NCBI GenBank assembly: GCA_026874595.1
Contig: CM049313.1
Coordinates: forward strand, 32,980,008-33,044,007
Source of the DNA: Sipunculus nudus
Taxonomy: Eukaryota; Annelida; Sipuncula; Golfingiida; Sipunculidae
Reading direction: 5' to 3'
Length of the DNA: 64,000 nt
Both the position numbers and the translations under genes were made by a program. Of the stretch, positions 1-11,400 are shown one piece after another (within the stretch, counting starts at the first letter, position 1; the number at the start of each line of letters is the position of its first letter). Under the pieces are notes generated by a model. That model did no database searches, was not told the origin of the DNA, and saw only the letters and a list, made by a program, of their open reading frames with translations.

Positions 1-172
1 AATCAGGCCGATGGTTACCGTCTTTGATCTATAACCTACACCTCAACGAGTCCCAGCGAAGACACCGAGTCGGGAAGATATGCGGGACCAGATTAAAACT
101 CGGGTTAAGAAACCTTGTTACCTGCTTTGATCTTTCGTTAAGGCGCCTGTGACAAGATGCAGTAATTGACTC

Positions 173-320
173 GTGACAAATGTTGTTTCAGTACTTCTCG
201 GCGGTGGTCGCATTAGCGGGGTCGCATTAGCGCTGGGGCCAGGAAATCTGGTCGTAATTCTGAATTCAGGGGTGGTCGTAATTTTGAGTCATTGTATCGC
301 AAGACAAAGTCTGGAGATAC
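173..320. repeat. Old repeat split by a later insertion (left part)
   Basis: GGTGGTCGCATTAGC and GGGGTGGTCGTAATT motifs here recur at 1950-2010 as GGTCGTAATTGTGGGG and GGTGGTCGCAAGGCAGGG. One older dispersed repeat appears to be interrupted by the element at about 300-1910. The first 170 bases of the window show nothing I can identify; they could hold the missing non-coding first exon of SHC. Confidence 0.5.
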
Positions 321-1910
321 TATGGTTTAGGCACGGTCGCGCCACCGCCGCCGCAGAGATTTCTTTTGGACACAATAACTCAAAAAAAAATTCACGGATC
401 TTTACCAAACTTGGTATATGTATAGATATGGGTGAGAGGACGACCCCTATTTAAAATGAGGTCATGACCTCAACTAGGAGAGTGACCTTGACCTTGAATA
501 GGTTCAATTTTGGGGAAAATCACACAAATTCTTAAATATCTCTAGAAAACTTGCATGGATTGATCCCAAAATCAAGTTGATCGAAGATCATGGATAGGGT
601 TGTCATGTTCCAGAAACTGGTGGCGCCACCTATTATTCTTTACTTGTTTTCATGCCGTTTAATATCCCCAAAATTACTACTTGACAGTACTGTGAGCATT
701 ATAAGTCAAAAACTAATGGACAGATTTCTTTCATATTATGCATATATATAGACATGGGTTATGGGATGATGTATATATAAATTGGGGTCATGACCTTTCC
801 TATTAGAGTGGCCTTGACCTTGAATATTGCCATATATGGTGAAAATCACACAAAATCATTAATTTCTCAATAAGGGATGCATGCATTGGTCCAAAAATCA
901 ACTTGACCGAAGATCTTGGATAGTAATGTCATGTACCGGAAACAGGTGGCGCCACCTGTTATTCTTTTACTTGTTTATGTGCCGTTTAATACCCCTTCAT
1001 TGCCACTTAACTGTACATTTATAACCTGTGAGCATTATAAGTCAAAAACTAATGGACAGATTTCTTTCATATTATGCATATACATAGACATGGGTTATGG
1101 GATGATGTATATATAAATTGGGGTCATGACCTTTCCTATTAGAGTGGCCTTGACCTTGAAAAATTGCCATATATGGTGAAAATTACACAAAATCATTAAT
1201 ATCTCAATAAGGGATGCATGCATTGGTCCAAAAATCAACATGTTCGAAGATCTTGGAAAGTATTGTCATGTACCGGAAACAGGTGGCGCCACCTGTTATT
1301 CTTTAACTTGTTTTGTGCCTTTTAATACCCCATCATTGCCATTTATCAGTACTGTGAGCATTATAAGTCAAAAACTAATGGACAAATTTCTTTCATATTA
1401 TGCATATACATGGATATGGGTTATAGGATAATGTTTATTTGAATAGGGGTCATGACCTTTCCAATGAGTGGCCTTGACCTTGAATATTGCCATATATGGT
1501 GAAAATCACACAAAATCATTAATTTCTCAATAAGGGATGCATTGATTGGTCCAAAAATCAACTTGAACAAAGATCTTGGATAGTGTTGTCATGTACAGGA
1601 AACAGGTGGTGCCACCTGTTATTCTTTTACTTGTTTTTGTGCCGTTTAATACCCCATCATTGCCACTTAACAGTATTGTGAGCATTATAAGTCAAAAACT
1701 AATGGACAGATTTCTTGCATATACAAAGACATGGGTTAGGGGATCATGTATATTGAAATTTGGATCATGACCTTTTCTATGAGAATGACCTTTTCTATGA
1801 GTGCGGTCTGATATTAATTGTTGCTGAAGATGGGGGGCCTATTCTTAAAGGGGGGGGGGATTAATTGTCTGGGGATATTATGGCACCTGCAGTGCCAAGA
1901 AATATCTAGT
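300..1910 (+). mobile_element. Non-autonomous element, AGGTCA-rich family, copy a
   Basis: The head has GACAAAGTCTGGAGATACTATGG with a GCCGCCGC-rich stretch. Four internal units of about 330 bp follow (near 480, 800, 1140 and 1460), each with TGACCTTGACCTTGAA and a (C)AGGTGG(C/T)GCCACCTG-like site. The tail is a G-run, then ATTGTCTGGGGATATTATGG and CACCTGCAGTGCCAAGAAA. The same head and tail bound copies at 9989-11850 and 15480-16665. Confidence 0.75.
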
Positions 1911-1939
1911 TTTTAAACATAAATAAACTAAAAAAAATT

Positions 1940-2030
1940 CGGGACCAAGCAAATTGGTCGTAATTGTGGGGTGGTCACAATTGTGGGGTGGTCGCAAGGC
2001 AGGGTTCCACTGTATATACATTTTTCAAAA
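1940..2030. repeat. Old repeat split by a later insertion (right part)
   Basis: It holds GGTCGTAATTGTGGGGTGG and GGTCGCAAGGCAGGG, ending near TTCCACTGTATATAC. This pairs with the similar motifs at 173-290. Confidence 0.5.
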
Positions 2031-2280
2031 GCAGCCAGGTTTTTCAAATTCACCTAGGTCCAATGGTAAAGAACACTGCAGGAAACAATGCATAAGAGAA
2101 ACAACAGAAAATGTCAAGAAAATATGCAAATATGAAAACCAATTTTATTTGCAAGATAGAATATAGAGAAAGACCATCATTTAAGAAAACATTAGATAAT
2201 TAATTTATTCATACAGCACTCAAAATAAAAGTGCACTGACCTTATTTATAAGGATGATCATATGTTTCATTCATTTCCAG

Positions 2281-2439
2281 GTTTTGATGCTCTAATCTAG
2301 AGAATTAAAGATGGCAGGGAGGAGACAGAATAGAGAAGAATGGACAAACACCGGCAGCTTCGTCCATAAGCCACAGAGAGGCTGGTTACATCCTGACCAG
2401 CAGCTTCAGCCAGAGGCCGGTGTCTGTTACGGTGTCAGG
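2281..2439 (+). CDS. SHC1: SHC coding exon 1 (5' UTR plus N-terminus)
   Basis: The acceptor is a pyrimidine-rich tract ending TTTCCAG at 2280. The 5' UTR is 2281-2310, with an in-frame TAA at 2293, and the ATG is at 2311. It encodes 43 residues matching the p52-specific N-terminus and first PTB strand, ending ...CYGVR. The donor GTAAGT starts at 2440. An acceptor just before the 5' UTR implies a further upstream non-coding exon that I did not find. Confidence 0.93.
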
Positions 2440-5400
2440 GTAAGTTTCATTATCGAGGGGTAATTAGCATTCATGCATGATCATTTTCATCAATGACAGA
2501 TATATATTTCCACACAGAATTTTCAGAACCATGGCCTGATTTGATCTGTTCAAATTGTGTGTCATGGCTTAGTTAACACGGTACCATCTCTCATACAGAA
2601 ATTAACAGTTTTATATTTAAGTCTATTTTATGGTATTATTTCCTTTATTGAAACATGATAAAAAAAATGACTTTCCCTACATCACACTCCTCTACCAGCA
2701 TTTCTTATTGGCAGAAATTCAATTTTCTGTATCTGCTTTGTACTAAAATTTTGTATATCTAAATAACAGGAATAAGCTTTGTATGAGTAGAAAATATATT
2801 TTGATCTTTAATATGAAAATCTACTACATAGATGTACACATTCATTATTTACCTCAGGTAAACTAAAAGAAAGAGTTTCTCCTCAAAAATAAAATATATA
2901 TCTATATAGATGATTATGCATGAGATGCTGCAGGAATTGATTATTCTGAAACAAAAGTAAGAGCTTTTTGGTCTGAGAGATTATTAATGGTGTTAGACTG
3001 CTAGTGCTACCACCAGGTATGAATTTGGGTACACCTCGCTGTGCTTCTACCACCAATCTGTATTCAAAACGTGTGTGAGTTGATCTCATATACATTTGTT
3101 GCCTCAGGTTTTCAGACAAATTATTTATCACTTAATTCCATCTGTATAATCTGGGTGTGCAGTAAATAAAAGGTCTTTTCAGATGCTTTAAAGCGATATC
3201 AACCTTGAATTTTGGTTTGAATCAATATCCAATGAATAATTATATTTATATAATTTCTCCCTTATTTTTCAGTACGTCGGCTGTATGGAGGTGAAGGTTT
3301 CAATGAAATCATTGGATTTTGAGACCAGGACAGCAGTGGCAAAGTGAGTCATATTGAAAACTGATTCCTTCCAACTTGTATGAATTAACAGTAATCAGTT
3401 GTAGGATAAACTGTATTATTTCAAAGATGAATATACATTGACAAAATCTTTAAATTCATATGAACTTTGTTTATAGAGAATCCATCAGCAGAGTTTGTGA
3501 AGCAGCGGGACTCAAGACAGCAACCTCAAAGAAAAAGAAGGTACTGGTAATCATATAACAATTTTAATGATAACCTGCATAATATAATGAGCACCGCTTT
3601 CAGCTTTCTCTTTTATTCAAATCCCAAGTTGTAAGAGCCCAACAACGAGATATTTCAAACTGCTGGAATCTTAAAGCATGCTTATTACAGACATAATAAT
3701 CCAAGTAATAAAATTGTCCAATCTTGTGATTGATTACATGGACAAAATATTTTGAAATGTACAGTATGGATATTTACATAGCCAATGGTTGAATTCTAGG
3801 CTGATCATACATCACTGAAATAAATGAAAAACATCAGAAAAGGTATTAATAAGCCTATATTGTTTTATGAGTCGGTTCATGCTGCCCACATGTAAGTGAA
3901 CAGCTTTGCTGAATACCTATTTTACTCAAAAATAGTTGTCTCATGTTGGAGTGGGTGTGAGAATAGTGCCCCTTTGCTTAAGATAAAGATTACTTGTGTG
4001 AGACTTGGCATTAGTGTTCTTCAAGTCCAAGTCAGAGTCCATTTAAAGCACCTTAAAATTTGAGATGATCAAATGTATTTGTAAGTTTACACAAGGTTTT
4101 TACTTAATATTGAATTACATTTAACTTCCAGTGCAGAGACTGAGTTTGGTACATAGTATAAACTTGCTTTTGTAATGTTCTGTTCATGTAAGTCTTTTTG
4201 GTGGGCTTTATGTATTGAATTTCAAGCCTTACGTGAGAATTTTTTGTCCCCCGCTCCCGCGGAATGGGGGACCTTGATTTGGGTTTGTCTGTCTGTTTGT
4301 CCATCTGTCTGTCTGTCTGACAATAACTTTCCTAAATATTATCCTGCTTCATTCAAATTTTGGTCAGTGCTCTCATGCTCACCTTGGTTGGGATTGGTTT
4401 TGGAGTGTCTATCTGAAAAATAATTCTGTCCAGCTCAAAAGCAAAATTATCAAATTTTGATCCAATTTCTCAATTTTTTTTTTTATGTTAGCTTGATGAT
4501 GTTTTGACATGTCATAATGGATCTGTTTAAGTTTCATGTGCCCTCAAGATTTTCTCCACGTCATAATTTTGGTTGCTTATCAAGCATGAAAGACAACAAG
4601 ACCCAAAAGCTGTGGATATTAATTCCACAAGTTTGGTAGTTTCTGCTTGACTCAGGATGGACTCGGCCTGATTTTTTATTAGTCCCAAGCCCCGAGTCAG
4701 GGTACATGTGGAGTCCAGGACCCTCAAGTCCAAGTCCCTGAAAAAGTGGACCTGGCCTTGAGTCCATGTCCAGACTGGAGTTCTACATCCCTGCTTGGCA
4801 TGTCTTCTAATGTCATGTTGATGACGTGGCTTGGAGTCACATTGTACAGTTTTCCTCTCTCGGTAGGGCAAGGCATAGCCTGGTAGTTATCGTTTGGGAC
4901 TGTAAGCTGAAGGCCCTGAGCTCAAGCCCAGTTGCAGACCACCTGTGTTAAATCTCAGAGATTCTGTAGCTCTGGACAACAGGTTATGCTGACTGGATTA
5001 TTCTTAGCAAGTGCAAATAAAACCTTAAATTCAGCAGGTTTAATAGTCTCAAATCATTCTTATCATGTTTGTAGCATCAACCACATTCAGTGCTCAGTAC
5101 CACCAACAGGCCATGGAACTGTCCGTAAAAAATACCTGCTGTCACACCTGTGTGGGAAGCTACAAAGAAAACTGATTAAAGAGTAAAGCATAATATGTAA
5201 ACATAGCAAATGGCCAGCTGAAGCAACAACATTCTTATAATGGTGACCTTTTGTTGAGTCTTAGTTAAGCCTGATCAGATGTTGTGCTGATATTGTGATT
5301 TGAAAATGTTTCCTGTTAAGGGATTTCAGTTACTCTCAATTTATACAGATTTTGTGATAAATTCCTTCCTCTTGAAAATGTATACACACATATGTTTATA

Positions 5401-8400
5401 TATGTTAAGATATGATACTTCCTCTTGCGCTTTGTGTGTTGGTGTTTGATACATTAATGCCTTGATAAAGTTATGCACAAATCATCACTTTTGGCTTATG
5501 AAGAAAACAATGATTGCTCTTAATCATTCAAGACTGAGTTCTGCACTCTTGATTGGCTACTTTTCTGCTGCTGGTATCAGTATCAATATTTATCCTGCCT
5601 GGCCTCTGTGGCTTTGGGTGCTGTGGTTTTCCTCCGGTCAGAATGGTGGTGTAAAATTGTGGCAGTCTCTTGCGGCTCCCTACTTTGCTTGTGTGGGATT
5701 ACATCTACAAGCTCCATCAAAATTCTCAAATTATGCTTAAGGAGCGCACAGGGCTGAAGTCTTGACTACAGCATTCTGTAGCTGCTGAATAGAGCTTAAA
5801 ACATCTTCAGTCAGTCAGTCATCACTGTTGGGCTCAGCAACTTTTACCTTAATACCCTGGTAGATATTTTGGAAACCTCCTTGGAAATAAAAAATATCAT
5901 CTCTGTGACCTAATTTTTTCACTTTCAAGTTTTTTTACCCCTAAAAATTCACACTGTTTGTCCATTGGACATGAGCATTAATATACTTGTGGAGAACTGG
6001 CAGGCAGTGTTCCATCTAAATGATCAACCTTGTATACCCATAAGCTGATTATTTAAACAAATTCTTTGTCCCCCATTTTATTCAGATAATCAAGGGTTTA
6101 CAATGTAAATATTTTATATAACCTCCAGAGCAAGATATGTGTTATTGTTGCACTGTCTTATATGTGCTCACAATGTTAGTTATATGCAAATTCCAATTGC
6201 ACAAATTTGTATTTTAAGATTTTCCATTTTAGTTTGTTATCATGCTAACAAGTACTTAGGCCAAGTTAAATGGCACCTTTTGATTGCTTTGGCCCAAAAT
6301 GAAATCCCCATTTCTACTCAGTTGTAGCCCCATAAGCCCTTTTAGTGAAAGACCCAGGTTACCCTTGATCTCTGTGAATCTATCACACTGTGGTACATGG
6401 ATTTAACAAGTGCTCATTATATATATACTTCAGTGCTTTGAATATTCATGATTTACCAACTACATTCTTTATCAGATTTTATATTCAGTGCGGTGTCACA
6501 TGGCTATAGCCATTCTTTCTTCGTATGAAGATTAATTGATATCATTAAGAAAAGCATCTAAATTTTATTATGATTTCACAAAGACAAAGAAATTATGTGA
6601 AACACATCATGTGCCATTGTGAATCAGCAGTGTTCAAAGTGCTTTAAAGATATCTATGAGAGCAGTAATATAAATATTTTCACAATTACAGGATAATAAG
6701 AAAATTAATCGATACCTTGGGGACCAGCCAGGGATGCAGTTTGCGGGGTCTAATGTTAACCTGACCATCACCACAGAGAGCATGAGTATGATGATTATGG
6801 AGTCAGGGGAGGTGAGCAGGTTAAAACTTAACATTGTTACCTGACTGTTTACTGATGCCACATCCATCTGTCATGTCATTCCTCTGTTAGCAGTATTCTA
6901 CATTTTATGCCTGTCTTGCCTGGAAAGATTTACACAAAACACGTGTGATCAGCCTTGGTGTCATATAATTGGCGCCACCTTTATTTTGCCTGTGTATCTT
7001 AGTGATTGGTCTTCACATTCCAGCCTAGATGGCGACACCTACATTTTGCCTGTGTATTTTAATAAGTAACCTTCACATTCCAGCCTAGATGGCACCACCT
7101 ACATTTACCTCATACTTTATACTAAGTGTTTCATAAAAGTTAAGTATTGTGAGATTTCTAGACTAAAGTATGCCATCAGACTGCAAGTCAGTAAAAATAT
7201 GACAGGTGAGCATCGTCCCTGTATAAAACCCTCTTATTTTACCAATATTAGCATGACCAGTTGAAGCGATATTTCATAAACTTTTGGTCATATGTGCCGG
7301 TTTTCTACAGGATGTTTATTTTTACAAACATTTCTCATCAGAGTCTGCCATGAATATCCTGTATCTATTGTCTTATTGATATGCCATGCACTTTACAAAT
7401 GCCTACCATACAGACATATTATATATGATAAAAAATAATTCTGTGGTTAAGCAATTTTATTGTCTTTATCTGTTGATAAATTAAATATTGTTTCCTTACA
7501 TCCCAAGATTATATTGTGCTTGTTCTGGGTGAAAGGCAAGGCAAACATAAATGTGATAGTTGATGAGTTTTTATTCTTTAATTCTTGAACATCTGAGTAT
7601 ATCTAATCCACAGATTATCGCTGAACATCAGATGCCAGGAATCTCATTTGCTTCTGGAGGAGACTCGGTAAGTGACTTAATACATTTACGAAAAAAGGCT
7701 GTTTTGTGGTAAATTCTGATTCTAGTTTTGACTAATGAATTGCTGCTCAGTGGTATATTCATTTCACACAGCATCACTTTGGTTCTTTTACCATTTTCCT
7801 GATTGTAGTAAGGAAATTAACTATTAAATGACAGGTAACCTTACTGACAAGATAAGCTTGGAGGACTATCTGTTTCTGATTCATAAACATAAAGCTTGAA
7901 CTGCAAAAAATAGAAGATAAATATTCTCCCCCCCCCCCCTCCATCCCCCACCCCATCCCATAATGTCCTACTGTAAGAAAAATATCTTGTGGCAAGAATA
8001 TTTTACTTGGGACAAGAACAATTTCCTTGTTATGAAAAAGAAAATATTCAAATTTTCTTGCTATCAGAAAAAGATATCTTAAGGCATGAAAGAAATATCA
8101 AGCATCCACATAGTGCATTTGATTGCACATAACAAAAATAAATTTCTTTTTATAAGAAATAAAATCTTATGACCAAAAAATATTTTTGGGAATCAGTAAG
8201 AATTTTTGTCTTACACTGGTCAAGAAATTATTTCTTCTGACAAGATAATATTTCTTTTTTAAGAATATTGAGAAAATTTATCATTAAGATTTCTTGTCAG
8301 AAGAAAATCTTTCTTGTCTTGAAATTTTATATTAACAAGAACATTTTTTTTTTGGCAGTGTGCACTTTGCATGCACTCTGGCACCTCCTATTCTTACTAT

Positions 8401-11400
8401 CTAAAACCAAGGTTCCTTGTACTTGTGAATTATTTTGTTTAAATTTTGTTTTGCAGGACACAGTGGACTTTGTAGCATATGTTGCAAAAGATGTTATGAA
8501 TGTGCGCGCATGTTACGTATTGGAGTGTGGAGGAGGCCTAGCACAGGATGTCATCACAACCATGGGACAAGCGTTTGAACTCCGCTTCAAACAGTACCTG
8601 GCAAACAGACCCACCGCAGTAGACATCAGTACAAAGTGAGTCTGCCATACATATAAAAGATAAGACTTAAAATATAATGTTCATTCATGAAACAAGACAA
8701 TCAGACCCAGGCCCAGCTGCAATCCTTCAAATGAAGGGTCAATTACCATTTGATGTTTTACAGTGTAATATATTTTTACCTAGAGTCAAGATTTTTATGC
8801 CCCCACCACTGCAATAGTTTTACCCATGTCTGTCATTCCGTCATTCCGAAATGAAACAGTTGTACAGACTTAACATAGAAAATTTCATGAAAAATTGAAA
8901 TTTTCCAGACAGATCCATATGTACGGCCTTATTTTTCGCAATGCTTGCAGATATTGGCCTAATTTTTGGTGTGTGGGTGCTAATGACCACTTACAGATCA
9001 AGTTCAGGTTTTGGCCTGGTTGACCTACTTTTGACTGTATGACTGCTGCTGCACATAGGAAATTTCATGAAAATGGAAATTTTCATGATAAATGCACATG
9101 TACAGACTTTTTTTCACAGTGCTTGTGGATATTGACCTGATTTTTGGTATGTTGGCATATATATGACCACTTACAGATTGAATTTGCATTTTGTCCCTGT
9201 TGACCTACTTTTGTCTATATGATGGCTTCTGAACATAGAAAAAATAGAAATTTTCATGATAATTTCACATGTACACACATTTTTTTTTGCAATGCCTGCA
9301 GATATTAGCCTGATTTTCCTTGTGTGGCTAGATCATGACAAGTTACAGATAGAGTGTGCGTTTTGTCCCGTATGACGGCCAAAGAACCAAAAATTTCATG
9401 CAAATAGAAATTTTCATGATAAATTCATATATACTGACTTTTTTCACAATGCTTGCAGATATTGACCTGATTTATGTACCTCACCAGATCATCACCAGTT
9501 ACAGATCGAGTTGCATTTCGTCACTGTTGACTTACTTTTGAACATATGACAGCTCCTTAACATAGAAAATTTCATAAAAATTGACATTTTCATGAAAAAC
9601 TCACATATATGGACTTTTTTTTTCAATTTCTGCGGATATTGGCCTGATTTTTGGTGTGTGGGCACATAATGACCAATTACAGATCATAGGTTCACCTACT
9701 TTTGACCATATGATAGCTCCTGAACATAGAAAATTTTACAAATTTTAACAAACATTTCTAATTTGCTCCAGGCGGGGGCATTCATGTCGTTCCGACACAT
9801 CTAGTTTAAAGTAGAAATGTGGTGCAATTGTTGACTTTCAAGTCTATTAATACATACATACATATAGACAGACAGGTAAGTAGACTTAATTGTAATACCC
9901 TTAATTTCCACTTCAGGGATAAGGGGTAGTAAATTATCAGCACTAATTATCAGGACCCTTCACAGGGTATATTCCCAAAACCCTTATTGTATCCCCAGAC
10001 AAAGTCGGGATTCTATGGTTTCACGATGATCCCGCCGCCGCAGAAAAACCTTGTGAGCAGGATAACTCAAAAAATATTTCACTGATCTTTTTCAAACTTT
10101 ACATTTGTATGGATATAGGTAAGGGGCTAAGCCCATTTAAAATGGGGTCATGACCTTTGCTAGGAGAGTGACCTTGACCTTGAATAGTTCTATTTTTGCT
10201 GAAAATAACACAAATTCTTAAATATCTCAAGTAAGCTTGCATGGACTGGTAAAAAAATCAAGGTGACCGAAGATCTTGGATAGCCTTGTGATATACCGAC
10301 AACTGATGGCACCACCTATTATCCTTTCTTGTTTTTACGCCTTTTAATACCCCCATAATTGCCACTTGACAGTACTCTAAGCATTATAAGTCAAAAACTA
10401 ATGGACAGATTTCTTTCATATTATGCACATGTAGAGAGATGGGTTATGGGATGAGGTCTATTTACATTTGGGTTATGACCTTTACCATGAGAGTGGCCTT
10501 GACCTTTAATGTGTCCATATTTGGTGAAAATCACACACCTCTTATGATACCTCCAGTGTTGATAGCCATATGGATTTCAAACATGACTTATGTATGGCAC
10601 ACCACTAAAGTAAGAACCCTATAGGTTCTAGGGTCATGAGGTCAAAGGTCAAGGTCACTTGACTCGCATCTTAAAAAAAAGATACTGTGGATGCATTTTA
10701 AGCCCAATTTTTATCCCAGGTCTTCCATCTTGAATATATAGCTCACTTGCCAATAGTGGATGATCCATATAAATTTTGGGGTCAAAGGTGAAGGCCACAG
10801 GAGCTATCTGTCAAAAAATTAGTTTCTTGATGATAATTCCTGCTTATATTGATGTATTGATTTCAAACTTGACTTACATATGTCCCATTAAAAAAGCAGG
10901 ACTCCAATTGATTTTGGGGTCATGAGGTCAAAGGACAAGGTCACAGGACACATCTTCAAAAAGATTGTGGATGCATTTTCAGCCAAACATTTATCTCAGT
11001 TCTTTCATCTTGCACATATGGTTCACCTGCCAAGAGAGGAAGAACCCTATCAATTTTGAGGTCAAAGGTGAAGGCCACAGGAGCCTTCTGTCCAAAAATT
11101 AGTTTCTGGATGATAATTCCTGCTTTTATTGATGTATAGATTTCAAACTTGACTTGTATATGTCCCATTGGAAAAGCAAGACCTGATTTGATTTTTGGAT
11201 CATAAGGTCAAAGGTCAAGGTTACAGGACACATCTTTAAAAAGATTATGGACGCATTTTAGCCAAACATTTCATCTCAGACATTTCATCTTGCACATGCA
11301 GTTCCCCTGCCAATAGAGGAAGAAGCCTGTTAATTGTGAGGTCACAAGGTCAAAGGTGAAGGTCACAGGAGCCATCTGTCCAAAAAATTGTTCCTGAGAT

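Noticed and set aside
4250-4420. Coding frame over the CTGT repeat
   Set aside because: This is a microsatellite translation within an SHC intron, with no conserved motif.
4862-4935. Functional tRNA gene
   Set aside because: A and B box matches are weak and I could not pair acceptor and anticodon stems; a SINE remnant is more likely.
8268-8639. 123-residue frame as a separate gene
   Set aside because: Its C-terminal half is SHC coding exon 6; the N-terminal part is intron read-through.
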